DNA from: Phytomonospora endophytica
GTDB lineage: Bacteria; Actinomycetota; Actinomycetes; Mycobacteriales; Micromonosporaceae
Assembly: GCF_014202425.1 (NCBI RefSeq)
Contig: NZ_JACHGT010000006.1
Location: 124,001 to 188,000 of the forward strand
DNA: 64,000 nt
Direction: 5' to 3'
In this document: in pieces, positions 34,063-42,535 of the stretch
Layout of the letters: each line of letters starts with the position of its first letter
Position numbering within the stretch: position 1 is the stretch's first letter
Translations under genes and position numbers: made by a program
Notes under the pieces: model-generated
Databases searched by the model: none
Seen by the model: the letters and a program-made list of their open reading frames with translations, nothing else
What the model was told of the DNA's origin: nothing

Positions 34063-35190
34063 GTGAAGCGCGGAACGTGGCCGGTCTTCCTGGTGGTCGT
34101 GGCACTTCTCCTGGGAGGGCTCACGGCCCCCGCGCACGCGGCCATCCCCTCGCTGCCGAAGTCGAGCGCCTCCTTCAACGGGCCCGTCCGGGCCGTGGCC
34201 TACCTGGGCGACACCATCTACGTCGGCGGGGACTTCACCGCCGCCTTCGTCAACGGCAAACGCAGCTACCGCGACCGCATCGCCGCGGTCGACGCCCGTA
34301 CCGGCGCCCTGCGGGACTTCGCGCCCAAGCTCGACGGGAACGTCTACGCACTCGCCGTCAGCGGTTCGCAGCTGTACGTCGGCGGGTACTTCACGACCGT
34401 CGACGGTCTCAAGCGCCGCCACATCGCGCGCTTCACCGGCGGGGACCTCGACGCCTGGCGGCACAGCGTCTCCGGGGCCGTCCGCGCCCTCGCCGTCAGC
34501 GACGGCGTGCTCTACGCCGGTGGCAGCTTCTCCACCGTCGACGGCCAGGCCCGCGGCAACGTCGCCTCCTGGAACCTGTCGGCGGACACACTGACCTCGT
34601 TCGCGCCCGCCGTCGACGCCACCGTCCGCTCGGTCACCGCCGGCGCCAACAGGCTCTACGTGTCGGGCACCTTCAACACCGTCAACGGCGCCGACGCCCG
34701 CAAACTCGCCGCCGTCGACAAGACCAGCGGCGCCCTCGACACCGGCTTCGCGCCGAAACTGACCTCGATCGTCTACGACGTGCTCCTCGCCCACGACCGC
34801 GTCTACGCCGCCGTCGGCGGACAGGGCGGGCGCCTCATCGCCATGGACTACGACGGCCGGACACGCTGGCAGACCACGACCGACGGCGACGTCCAGGCCA
34901 TCACCGCCATCGGCGACACGATCTACGCGGGCGGACACTTCGAGTCCGTGTGCGCCTCACCCCGCACCGGCGACCAAGGGCTGTGCCTCGACGGGGAGAA
35001 GGCCGGGCGCTTCAAGTTCCTGGCCGTCACGACCTCGGGAACCCTGACGTCCTGGGACCCGTGGAGCGACTCGATCGTCGGCGTGTGGTGCATGGCCGCC
35101 TCCGGTGACCGCCTCGCGGCCGGCGGCGAGTTCCTGACCTTCGGGAACGGGACCGTCAAACAGCGCGCCTTCGCACAGTTCCAGGGCTGA
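34063..35190 (+). CDS. Secreted beta-propeller protein (DUF5122/delta-60 type)
   Basis: A 375-residue exported protein. Signal peptide about 1-26 (FLVVVALLLGGLTAPAHA). The mature part is built of about seven 40-residue blades, each with a (D/L)YVGG-F-TV-G pattern: DTIYVGGDFT, SQLYVGGYFTTVDG, GVLYAGGSFSTVDG, NRLYVSGTFNTVNG, DTIYAGGHF. A pair of cysteines near 303 and 311 and another near 346 may be oxidised. No catalytic site is apparent; ligand binding at the cell surface is a guess. GTG at 34063 has GAGGAG upstream. Confidence 0.88.
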   Translation: MKRGTWPVFLVVVALLLGGLTAPAHAAIPSLPKSSASFNGPVRAVAYLGDTIYVGGDFTAAFVNGKRSYRDRIAAVDARTGALRDFAPKLDGNVYALAVSGSQLYVGGYFTTVDGLKRRHIARFTGGDLDAWRHSVSGAVRALAVSDGVLYAGGSFSTVDGQARGNVASWNLSADTLTSFAPAVDATVRSVTAGANRLYVSGTFNTVNGADARKLAAVDKTSGALDTGFAPKLTSIVYDVLLAHDRVYAAVGGQGGRLIAMDYDGRTRWQTTTDGDVQAITAIGDTIYAGGHFESVCASPRTGDQGLCLDGEKAGRFKFLAVTTSGTLTSWDPWSDSIVGVWCMAASGDRLAAGGEFLTFGNGTVKQRAFAQFQG

Positions 35191-35230
35191 CCACGCGCCC
35201 GCCGCGCGGGCTCCCGTTACGATTCCCTAC

Positions 35231-35770
35231 ATGGCCGCCCACGACGTCCCGACACCCGCCGGTGACGGCTGGACGCCGCCCGGCGCGAACACCGCGCCGG
35301 CCGCCAACGGCCGCCGCGCGCACGCCCCGGCCGTCGACACACGACCCGTGTCATGGGCCGACACCCCAGGCCACGCCGTCAAAGGCGAAGGGCGCATCAG
35401 CGCCACCACCTGGCCCGGCGGCTTCGAACCCAAACGGCCACCCCTCGCCCCGAACTACATGTACGCGCCCGAACCCGCACGGCCCCAATACCGGGAGACC
35501 CTGCGAATCGGGCCCGCCGGAATCTGGGCCGGAGCGGGCGTCGCCAGCCTCTGGTTCCTGATCTCCGGACTGCTCGCGACGACACTCACCGCGTACGTCT
35601 GGGTGACAGCCGTCGCAGCACTCGTCGCCTGGCTGGCGGCTTCTCTTCTGGCTCGGTACGGTGACCGTGGCGCCGCAGCCGGGGTGGCCGCTGTCAGCGG
35701 CATGGCCCTCGGGGTCGCGGGGCTCGTCGTGGAGTGGAATGCGCTCCACGGCGACTGGATCCTCTGGTGA
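35231..35770 (+). CDS. Hypothetical membrane protein (179 aa)
   Basis: The first 85 residues are Pro/Ala-rich and disordered-looking; the C-terminal half contains three hydrophobic helices (WAGAGVASLWFLISGLLATT, then YVWVTAVAALVAWLAASLLA and AAAGVAAVSGMALGVAGLVV, each in part). No family recognised. A TACGAT box ends 7 bases before the ATG, with no Shine-Dalgarno sequence, consistent with a leaderless mRNA. Confidence 0.7.
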   Translation: MAAHDVPTPAGDGWTPPGANTAPAANGRRAHAPAVDTRPVSWADTPGHAVKGEGRISATTWPGGFEPKRPPLAPNYMYAPEPARPQYRETLRIGPAGIWAGAGVASLWFLISGLLATTLTAYVWVTAVAALVAWLAASLLARYGDRGAAAGVAAVSGMALGVAGLVVEWNALHGDWILW

Positions 35771-35839
35771 ACTCGTGACGGCGCGCCTTTCAGGGTGCCC
35801 ACCGGTGCGAGTGATAAGCATCCCGTCGGGGGTGGGTGA

Positions 35840-36301
35840 ATGACGTACTTTGCAGTCGCGGCGGTCCGCATCGGAACACAGTGGACGGCGCACGAACTTG
35901 ATTTCGACGGTGTCGACGACCTCGACGAGGTGGCCGACAGGCTCCGCGACGTGGTCGAGGACGCCTCGGTGACCCTCGCCTTCGTAGAGGCCGACGACGA
36001 GTACCTCACGGTGCTGCGTCTCGACGACGGAGAAGACCTCCGGCTGTTCTCCTCGGACGCGGAATTCGCCGACTCGTCCAAACTCGGCGGGATCCTCCTC
36101 GCCGACGTGACAGACGGCGAACCAGTCGAGATGGACGCCGACCCGGTCGGTGAAGCCGACCTCCTGTCCGACCTCGGTGTCTCGGCCCAGGCGCTCCTCG
36201 CGCTCTGCGCCAAAGACGGCATCCTGCCGTCCGACATCACCGCCGAAGTCGCCGGACGCCTCGGCATCGGCGACGACATCGAAGAACTCCGCGAACCATA
36301 A
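35840..36301 (+). CDS. tRNA adenosine deaminase-associated protein
   Basis: A 153-residue acidic protein matching the actinobacterial tRNA adenosine deaminase-associated family (MTYFAVAAVRIGTQW start; LAFVEADDEYLTVLRLDD; DLGVSAQALLALC near the end). In most actinobacteria it lies directly upstream of tadA. Here tadA is 5.3 kb away at 41610, with a repeat array and five genes between. Role of the protein is not known; the name comes from synteny. Ends before a 20-base-pair hairpin. Confidence 0.88.
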   Translation: MTYFAVAAVRIGTQWTAHELDFDGVDDLDEVADRLRDVVEDASVTLAFVEADDEYLTVLRLDDGEDLRLFSSDAEFADSSKLGGILLADVTDGEPVEMDADPVGEADLLSDLGVSAQALLALCAKDGILPSDITAEVAGRLGIGDDIEELREP

Positions 36302-36336
36302 GCCCGCGGACGGGACAAGACAGTACGACCAGTTCT

Positions 36337-36382
36337 GCACGGCACGGCACCGCCCCGGTGTGGGGGCGGTGCCGTGCCGTGC
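36337..36382 (+). terminator. Terminator with 20-bp perfect stem
   Basis: The arms 36337-36356 and 36363-36382 are perfectly complementary (GCACGGCACGGCACCGCCCC and its reverse complement) around a 6-base loop, followed by TTGTTT. It starts 36 bases after the tadA-associated gene. The repeat array begins at its 3' edge. Confidence 0.9.
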
Positions 36383-37380
36383 TTGTTTGGGCGGCGCGAA
36401 CGAAACCGCCTGAAAGGTATGGGATCGGGCTCGGCCCGCCGCCGGTGCCGGGTTCCCGGCGTGGGTGCGGAAACGCGGCCGGGTTCCCGGCGTGGGTAGG
36501 CGAGCGCGCGCGAGACTCGCCCGAGGCGGGACGCTGCGGCGGGGTTCCCGGCGTGGGTGAGCCGCGAAGCGAGGCTCGCGCTCGCGGGGCCGGCGTCTTG
36601 GGTTCCCGGTGTTGGTGGGTGAGGTTTTAAGGGCCTGTGTTTGTTTGGGCGGCGCGAACGAAGCCGCCTGAGGGGTATGGGATCGGGCTCGGCCCGCCGC
36701 CGGTGCCGGGTCCCCGGCGTGGGCGGGCGAACGCAGCGAGACACGCCGTGGGCGGGACGGTTGCGGCCGGGTCCCCGGCGTGGGCGGGCGAAGCGAGGCT
36801 CGCGCTGAGTGGGAGCGCTGCGGCGAGGTTCCCGTCCTGTGGGGCGCTCACCCGAGCGGGGTTGCTGCGACCGGGTTCCCGGACTTGGCGGTTCGTGAGG
36901 CGCGACTTGCGGTGTCGAAGCCCGGTGTGTGGAGCGGACGGCCAGCGAAGCGAGACCCACCCACGCCGGGCCCCTACGGCGAAGTTCCCGGCCCCGCGTG
37001 GGTCCTGACTGAGACTCGTTCCGAGCGGGAACGTTCGGCCGGCCCCCGGCATGGGCGCAACCGTGCTCCGTACTGCTCACGCCGACTCGCGTCGGCGTGG
37101 ACTCCGTGCCTCGCGGCTGCTCCGAGCGCGACTCGCGGGCAGCGTTCGGCGGCGGACGGCCCGCGCGAAAGACGCACTCCTCCGCCCGCCCCAAAGGGGC
37201 CCCAAAAAACACGATACGGGCGAGGTGCGACAAAACCGCGACTCCGAGAACGGCTCGCGGTGCTCTCGCGAGACCCGGCTCGATGCCGGGTTCCCGGCAC
37301 CGACGAGCCGACAAGCGAGACCCGCCCGACAGTGCCCCGTCCCCGGCGCAACTGAGCGAGGGTCGGGAGCGGCATCCCCC
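36381..37380 (+). repeat. Repeat array 1 filling a convergent intergenic gap
   Basis: About 1 kb of degenerate GC-rich repeats, from the terminator of the tadA-associated gene to the stop codon of doxX. It holds two copies (36381-36457 and 36640-36715) of a 70-75-base core that reads CTTGTTTGGGCGGCGCGAAC, then CCGCCTGA, GGTATGGGATCGGGCTCGG and CCGCCGCCGGTGCCGGG. Between them are many short repeats of GGTTCCCGGCGTGGG and GCGAGCGAAGCGAGACTCGC types. Open frames exist in all phases but lack starts, ribosome sites and sensible protein features, so I treat it as non-coding. The reverse-complement core occurs three times in array 2 (44528-45705). Confidence 0.8.
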
Positions 37381-37821
37381 TCACAACGCCGCCAGCACCG
37401 CCGCCGCCAGATACAGCACCTGCTCCGCCGTCCGCCGCGGCAGCGGTGTCGCCGGGCGCCCGCCGAACTCCAGCTTCCGCAGCGCCGCCGACACGTTCGC
37501 CGGGAACATCACCACCAGCAGCACCCCCAAGCAGATCGCCGCGGCCCGAGCCGTCGCCGGGACGAGCAACCCCACCGCCCCCGCGATCTCCAGCACGCCC
37601 GTCACCGTCACCAGCAACGCCGGACGCGGCAGCCGCTCCGGCACCATCGCGATCATGTCCGCGCGCAACTTCCCGAAGAAATGCGCCAGCCCGGTCATCA
37701 GGAACATCAACGCCAGCCCTCCGCGCACGGCGGGCTGCCACCCGTCGAGGACGTCGACTCCGGCGAAGCCGAGGGCGCGCAGCACGACGAACCCGCCGAC
37801 GAGGGCGATGAGCGGGGCCAT
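37381..37821 (-). CDS. DoxX-family membrane protein
   Basis: A 146-residue DoxX-like protein with four hydrophobic helices (MAPLIALVGGFVVLRALGF, AVRGGLALMFLMTGLAHFFG, LLVTVTGVLEIAGAVGLLVP, AAAICLGVLLVVMFPANV, each in part). RAGLxxMFLMTG-AHFF is the usual signature region. In mycobacteria a DoxX protein is part of an oxidoreductase complex; here the role is unknown. A strong promoter and TetR-type operator lie upstream, and the divergent TetR gene is the probable repressor. Confidence 0.87.
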   Translation of the reverse strand: MAPLIALVGGFVVLRALGFAGVDVLDGWQPAVRGGLALMFLMTGLAHFFGKLRADMIAMVPERLPRPALLVTVTGVLEIAGAVGLLVPATARAAAICLGVLLVVMFPANVSAALRKLEFGGRPATPLPRRTAEQVLYLAAAVLAAL

Positions 37822-37846
37822 GGGAACTCCCGAGGTAATCTAGTCA

Positions 37847-38467
37847 TTGACAAGTTATGGACCGACGGTAGCGCGGTATCTTGTCGGTGTCAAGATATGG
37901 AGGCTGATCACCATCAACGCACGCGGATACCACCACGGAGACCTCCGGCGCACGATCCTCACCGCCGCCGTCGAGGCCATCGCCGAGTCCGGCCCGGCCG
38001 GCTGGAGCCTGCGCGAACTCGCCCGCCGCGCCGGCGTCTCCCACGCCGCCCCGGCCCACCACTTCGGCGACAAGGCCGGCCTCCTCACCGCCGTCGCCAC
38101 CGAGGGCTTCGGCCTCCTCGCCGACGAACTCACCGCCGCCGGCGACGACTTCCTGGAGGCGGGCGTCGCCTACGTGCGTTTCGCGACCTCCCACCCCGCG
38201 CACTTCGAGGTCATGTTCCAAACGGCGATCCTGCACGCCGACGACCCCGACCTCAACGCCGCCGAGGCCCGCGCCTCCACAGCCCTCGAAGACGGCCTTC
38301 GCCACGCCGTCCCCGCCGCCGAGGCGACCGGCGACATGCGCCTGGCCGCGTGGTCGATCGCGCACGGCTTCGCCGCGCTGTGGATCAGCGGCGCCCTGCC
38401 CGAGCGCGCCGGGTCCGACGCGGTCGCGGCGGCCAGACCGGTCCTGGAGAAGCTGCTGCGGAAGTGA
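37847..38467 (+). CDS. TetR-family regulator, start codon uncertain
   Basis: A TetR protein: helix-turn-helix in YHHGDLRRTILTAAVEAI and WSLRELARRAGVSHAAPAHHFGDKAGLL (each in part), followed by a ligand-binding domain with FATSHPAHFEVMF of the TetR_C_33-like group. The only standard in-frame start is TTG at 37847, but it lies upstream of the operator. A GGAGG at about 37899-37903 points to initiation near 37904-37913, where only CTG or ATC codons are available. The gene is divergent from doxX, which it probably represses together with itself. Confidence 0.85.
   Translation: MTSYGPTVARYLVGVKIWRLITINARGYHHGDLRRTILTAAVEAIAESGPAGWSLRELARRAGVSHAAPAHHFGDKAGLLTAVATEGFGLLADELTAAGDDFLEAGVAYVRFATSHPAHFEVMFQTAILHADDPDLNAAEARASTALEDGLRHAVPAAEATGDMRLAAWSIAHGFAALWISGALPERAGSDAVAAARPVLEKLLRK
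37865..37897 (-). promoter_or_regulatory. doxX promoter with overlapping TetR operator
   Basis: On the minus strand TTGACA (37888-37893) and TACCGT (37865-37870) are 17 bases apart, a near-consensus promoter for doxX. The inverted repeat TATCTTG-N7-CAAGATA (37877-37897) covers the -35 region, the expected position for a TetR repressor site. A half-site TTGACAAG lies at 37847. Confidence 0.75.
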
Positions 38468-38472
38468 TCACG

Positions 38473-38501
38473 CTGCCCGACCGGCCGTAACGATCGGGCA
38501 G
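38473..38501 (+). terminator. Hairpin after the TetR gene
   Basis: CTGCCCGA (38473-38480) pairs with TCGGGCAG (38494-38501) around a 13-base loop, 5 bases after the tetR stop. Stem is short, so confidence is moderate. Confidence 0.5.
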
Positions 38502-38582
38502 ACCTCACCCCACGCCTTGCCCGGCGCGACCGCACCGGGTTTTGATTGCCCTGCCCCGCCCGCGCAGAGAGAGGCCGCGACC

Positions 38583-40037
38583 ATGCCCGCGTCCCGCCGG
38601 ACCGCCTTACTCACCGCCGCCCTCCTCGCCGCCGCGACGGCCCCCCTCGTCACCGCCACCCCCGCCCACGCCGCCTCCTGCGTCTCCGCCGTCGACAACG
38701 ACTTCGACGGCGACGGCGTCCGCGACCTCGCCGTCGGCGACCCCTTCACGGCCGGCGGCGGCCGCGTCGTCGTCACCCACAGCCGCACCGGCCTCGCCAC
38801 CGTCATCGACCAGGCGACCGCCGGCGTCCCCGGCAACGGCGTCAACGGCGACTTCTTCGGCTTCGCGCTCGCCTCCTACGACCGTGACCTCGACGGCTGC
38901 GACGACCTCGTCGTCGGCGGCCCCGGCGAGACCGTCGGGACCAAGGCGAAGACCGGCGCCGTCTGGGTCGTCCCCGGCTCGCCGACCGGCCTCAACCCGG
39001 CGGCCTCGGTCATGTTGACGCAGGACACGGCGGGTTTCCCGGGCGCCAACGAGAACAACGACCTCTTCGGCTACGCCCTCGCGGCGGGAAACTTCGGCTC
39101 GCAGCGTTTCCTCGCCATCGGCGTGCCCGGTGAGACCGTGGGCGCGAGCGCCTCCAACGCCGGCCAGGTCGTCTACCAGCGCGGCTCCACGACCGCCGCC
39201 CTCACCCAGGACACCGCGGGCGTCCCGGGCATCGCCGAACTCGGCGACCGCTTCGGCGAGACCCTCGCCGCGACACCGCAGCACATCGTCGTCGGCGTCC
39301 CCGGCGAGAACGCGGGCGAAGGCCTCGTCCACGTCTTCGCCCACCGCCTCACCGACGGCCGCCCCACCCCGGTCAAGTCCACCGGCCAGGACACCGCCGG
39401 CGTGCCCGGCGTCGGCGAGCCCGGCGACCGCTTCGGCGGGCAGCTGTCGGCCGTCGCGTTCCGTCCCGGTGGGGGCGGCACCGGCACGCTCGTCGCGGTG
39501 TCGGTCACCGGCGAGGACGTCCGCGAGAACACCGTCACCGACGCCGGCATCGTCCACGCCCTCTACTTCGGCACCGACGGTTCCTTCCGGCAGCTCGCCG
39601 AGTACTCCCAGGACGCCGCCGGAGTCGAGGGCGACGCCGGTTCCGACGACCAGTTCGGCCGCACCGTCGCGCTCACCAACACCGGCACCGCCGCCGAGGG
39701 CACCCCCGCGACGACCGTCCTCACCGTCGGCGCCCGCGGTGCCGAGAACCCCGACCCGCGCCTCGGCGCGCTCCAGGTCTTCCGCCTGTCGGGCGCCCCC
39801 GGCGACGGCGACCTGTGGATCGCGCCCGGCACGCACGGCCTGCCCGCCAACGCCATCGGCGGCAACACCCGCATCGGCTCCTCCCGCGACCACCTCTACG
39901 TCGAAGGCCACCTCCCCGACGGCGTCGGCGCCGCCGTGCACGGCCTGCGCTGGCGGGACCTCCTCGCCGGGCAGTCGCCGCCCGCGCGGACCTGGCCGGT
40001 GCCCGGCACGGGAGTGCTGATCTGGGCGATTTCCTGA
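38583..40037 (+). CDS. Secreted FG-GAP/integrin-alpha-like repeat protein 1
   Basis: A 484-residue exported protein. Signal peptide about 1-30 (LLTAALLAAATAPLVTATPA, in part). The mature part has about seven FG-GAP beta-propeller blades, each about 60 residues with (F/R)FG motifs: DFDGDGVRDLAVGDP, GDFFGFALASYDRDLDGCDDL (in part), NDLFGYALAAG, GDRFGETLAATP, GDRFGGQLSA, DDQFGRTVALT. DxDxDG calcium loops are clear in the first blades. No sortase motif or C-terminal anchor. ATG at 38583 follows GAGAGAGG. A paralogue follows in tandem at 40162. Ligand unknown. Confidence 0.87.
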   Translation: MPASRRTALLTAALLAAATAPLVTATPAHAASCVSAVDNDFDGDGVRDLAVGDPFTAGGGRVVVTHSRTGLATVIDQATAGVPGNGVNGDFFGFALASYDRDLDGCDDLVVGGPGETVGTKAKTGAVWVVPGSPTGLNPAASVMLTQDTAGFPGANENNDLFGYALAAGNFGSQRFLAIGVPGETVGASASNAGQVVYQRGSTTAALTQDTAGVPGIAELGDRFGETLAATPQHIVVGVPGENAGEGLVHVFAHRLTDGRPTPVKSTGQDTAGVPGVGEPGDRFGGQLSAVAFRPGGGGTGTLVAVSVTGEDVRENTVTDAGIVHALYFGTDGSFRQLAEYSQDAAGVEGDAGSDDQFGRTVALTNTGTAAEGTPATTVLTVGARGAENPDPRLGALQVFRLSGAPGDGDLWIAPGTHGLPANAIGGNTRIGSSRDHLYVEGHLPDGVGAAVHGLRWRDLLAGQSPPARTWPVPGTGVLIWAIS

Positions 40038-40161
40038 CGAACGGGGTTCAGTCGGCGGTCACCCGCCCATCACCGAATGGGTTCGCGGCGTCCACACGAT
40101 TCTCTGACCGCGTGCATGAGGCGTTGGCGGGAGAGACGCGTACACCTCCGACACTTCGGAC

Positions 40162-41595
40162 ATGAACCGCGTACCGGCCCTCATCATCACCGCGGCTTTA
40201 ACCTTCACGATCGGCGGCGCCGTCTCCCCGGCGACCGCATACGCCGCCACGTGCGTCACCGGCGCCGACGGCGACTTCGACGGCGACGGTCTCCGCGACC
40301 GCGCCGTCGCCGCCCCCAACGGCGCCGACGGCGGCCACGTGGTCGTCACCTACACCTCGACGGGCACGACCACCGTCATCGACCAGCAGACCGCGGGCGT
40401 GCCCGGGGCGGGCGCCGACGGCGACCTCTTCGGCTTCGCGCTGGCGACCTACGACAACAACGGCGACGGCTGCGACGAGCTCGTCATCGGCGGACCCGGC
40501 GAGGACGTGGGCGGGAAACCCGACGCGGGAAGCGTCTGGATCGTCCCGGGCGCGCGCGGCGGCCTCAACACCGCCGCCACCACCGCCTACACCCAGGACT
40601 CGGCGGGTTTCCCGGGCGCCGTCGAGCCCTCCGACCTCTTCGGTTACGCGCTGGCCGCCGGGTTGACCGGCGCGCAGCCCTACCTCCTCATCGGTTCGCC
40701 GGGCGAGAAACTCGACGACGGCTACGCCGAAGGGCAGGTCTACTACCTGCGCGCGGCCGCGATCGTGACCCTCCATCAGGACAAGCCCGGCGTCGCCGAC
40801 GACTCCGAGCCCGGCGACTGGTTCGGCGAGACCGTCGCCGCCACCCCCACGCACGTGGCCGTCGGCGTCTCCGGCGAGAACGCCGGGGCGGGCGCCGTCG
40901 CCCTGTTCACGCACGCCCTCACCGCCGACAGCCTCACGCCGCTGTCGACGGTCGGCCAGGACTCGGCGACCGTCTCGGGCGCCGGCGAGGCGGGCGACGC
41001 CTTCGGCGGCGGCCTGTCCGCCCTCCCGTACCGGCCCACGGGCGTCACCGCGACCGGCACGCTCCTGGCGGTGTCGGCGACCGGCGAAGACCTCGGCGCC
41101 GCCGTCGACGCCGGGCTCGTCCACACCCTGTTCGTCGACTCCAGGGGCGTCGTCACGCAACTGGCCGAGTACAAGCAGAGCGCGCCCGACGTCGAGGGCA
41201 CGCCCGAGACCGACGACCTCTTCGGTGGCGTCGTACGGCTCGCCGACACCTCCGGCGGTGCCTACGCCACCCCGGCGTCGGCGCTGCTCACCGTGGGTTC
41301 GGCGGGTAGTGAAGGCAGCCACCCGGGCACGGGCGCCGTGCAGGTCTTCCGCCTGGCGGGAGCCCCCGGCGACGGCGACGTGTGGATCGCGCCCGGACAC
41401 GCCGGGCTGCCCGCCGAAGGCTGGAACGACCACACCGTCGCCGGGTCGACGCCCGAGTGGCTGTACCTGCCGGGATGGTCCGACGCGGGCGCGGTCGTCT
41501 TCGGGCTGAAGTGGAGCGAGCTGCTCGCGGGCGGTTCCGTGCGGGCCCACGTGTGGCCCGCCGGTGACGACTTCAACGTCACCGGGGTGCTCTAG
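40162..41595 (+). CDS. Secreted FG-GAP/integrin-alpha-like repeat protein 2
   Basis: A 477-residue exported paralogue of the preceding gene, with the same blade order: DFDGDGLRDRAVAAP, GDLFGFALATYDNNGDGCDEL (in part), SDLFGYALAAG, GDWFGETVAATP, DDLFGGVVRLA, and the same closing GDGDVWIAPGHAGLPA. Signal peptide about 1-28. Identity to the first copy is high in the propeller and low in the signal peptide, as expected for an older tandem duplication. It ends 14 bases before tadA, whose leaderless promoter starts within this gap. Confidence 0.87.
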   Translation: MNRVPALIITAALTFTIGGAVSPATAYAATCVTGADGDFDGDGLRDRAVAAPNGADGGHVVVTYTSTGTTTVIDQQTAGVPGAGADGDLFGFALATYDNNGDGCDELVIGGPGEDVGGKPDAGSVWIVPGARGGLNTAATTAYTQDSAGFPGAVEPSDLFGYALAAGLTGAQPYLLIGSPGEKLDDGYAEGQVYYLRAAAIVTLHQDKPGVADDSEPGDWFGETVAATPTHVAVGVSGENAGAGAVALFTHALTADSLTPLSTVGQDSATVSGAGEAGDAFGGGLSALPYRPTGVTATGTLLAVSATGEDLGAAVDAGLVHTLFVDSRGVVTQLAEYKQSAPDVEGTPETDDLFGGVVRLADTSGGAYATPASALLTVGSAGSEGSHPGTGAVQVFRLAGAPGDGDVWIAPGHAGLPAEGWNDHTVAGSTPEWLYLPGWSDAGAVVFGLKWSELLAGGSVRAHVWPAGDDFNVTGVL

Positions 41596-41609
41596 CTACC
41601 CTCATACCC

Positions 41610-42059
41610 GTGACCACCCGTTTCGACGACTGGATGGGCCGCGCCCTTGAGGTCGCGGCGGGCGCCGACCCGGCCGACGTGCCGGTCGGCGCCGTCGTCT
41701 ACGGCCCCGACGGCACCGAACTGGCCGCCGCCGCCAACGACCGCGAGGCCACCGGCGACCCCACCGGGCACGCCGAGATCCTCGCGCTGCGCGCCGCCGC
41801 GCGCGTCCACGGCGACGGCTGGCGCCTGTCGGGCTGCACCCTCGTCGTGACGCTGGAGCCGTGCACGATGTGCGCGGGCGCGCTGGTCCTCGCCCGGGTC
41901 GAGACGGTCGTGTTCGGCGCGTGGGAGCCGAAGACGGGCGCGGTCGGGTCGCTGTGGGACGTCGTGCGCGACCGGCGGCTCAACCACCGGCCCGAGGTGC
42001 ACGCGGGGGTGCGCGAGGAGGAGTGCGCGGCCTTGTTGCGGGCGTTCTTCCGGGCCTGA
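41610..42059 (+). CDS. tadA: tRNA-specific adenosine deaminase
   Basis: A 149-residue deaminase that converts A34 to inosine in tRNA-Arg(ACG), which is encoded in this window at 29812-29884. The zinc/catalytic motif HAE is at 54-56 and PCTMC at 84-88; the family's GAWEPKTGAVGSLWDVV segment follows. Essential in most bacteria. A TACCCT box ends 7 bases before the GTG start, so the mRNA is probably leaderless and independent of the upstream FG-GAP genes. Its usual partner gene lies 5.3 kb upstream. Confidence 0.95.
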   Translation: MTTRFDDWMGRALEVAAGADPADVPVGAVVYGPDGTELAAAANDREATGDPTGHAEILALRAAARVHGDGWRLSGCTLVVTLEPCTMCAGALVLARVETVVFGAWEPKTGAVGSLWDVVRDRRLNHRPEVHAGVREEECAALLRAFFRA

Positions 42060-42184
42060 CGGGCGAGCGCATAGGACAGCGCATATAGACGGTCATCTCT
42101 GCGTGCTCGATGGTGCCGAGCGCTCCACGGGGCTTCTATCCTACGCTTGTCCGATGTGGACAGCACCCGAGAAGGAGATCCGAC

Positions 42185-42355
42185 ATGCGCGTGTTCCGGC
42201 GTTTAGCCGACTCGATCACCGGCGTCCTCGTACCCCGCGCCTCGGCCGGGGCCTGTAAAGCCTGCTACGTGCACGGCTCGTGCGGCCAGGGCGGCCAGCG
42301 CATCTGCTGCTGGATAGGCAGCACCTGCCGCTACACCTGCGGCTGCGCGGCCTAG
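42185..42355 (+). CDS. Cysteine-rich small peptide, possible precursor peptide
   Basis: A 56-residue peptide with the same leader pattern as that at 27954-28130: LAD at 7-9, L15, P17, a basic residue at 18 and Ala at 19, 21 and 23. The 33-residue remainder holds eight cysteines (24, 27, 33, 41, 42, 48, 52, 54) with Trp, Tyr and Gly, ending GCAA. AAGGAG lies six bases before the ATG. It has no Sec-type signal core. A P450 gene follows 180 bases downstream on the same strand. Candidate secreted or modified peptide; family unnamed to me. Confidence 0.72.
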   Translation: MRVFRRLADSITGVLVPRASAGACKACYVHGSCGQGGQRICCWIGSTCRYTCGCAA

Positions 42356-42535
42356 CTCGTCTTCGGCGGGGCGGCGTCCCTCCCGTTTCTCCGCCACCGG
42401 CGAGCGGGCCCCCTCCTCCTCGCCCGAGCCGATCTTCCGGGCGAATGCGACAAGATCGTCCACTCTGGACAGTCGGGTGGCCGGGCGCGCACACTGAGTC
42501 GGTCCGACATCGCTCACGCGCACGGAGGATCACCC

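Noticed and set aside
36637-37355. Overlapping open frames in array 1
   Set aside because: Same reasoning; the peptides on both strands repeat fragments such as PGTRHRRRAEPDPI that follow the DNA repeats.
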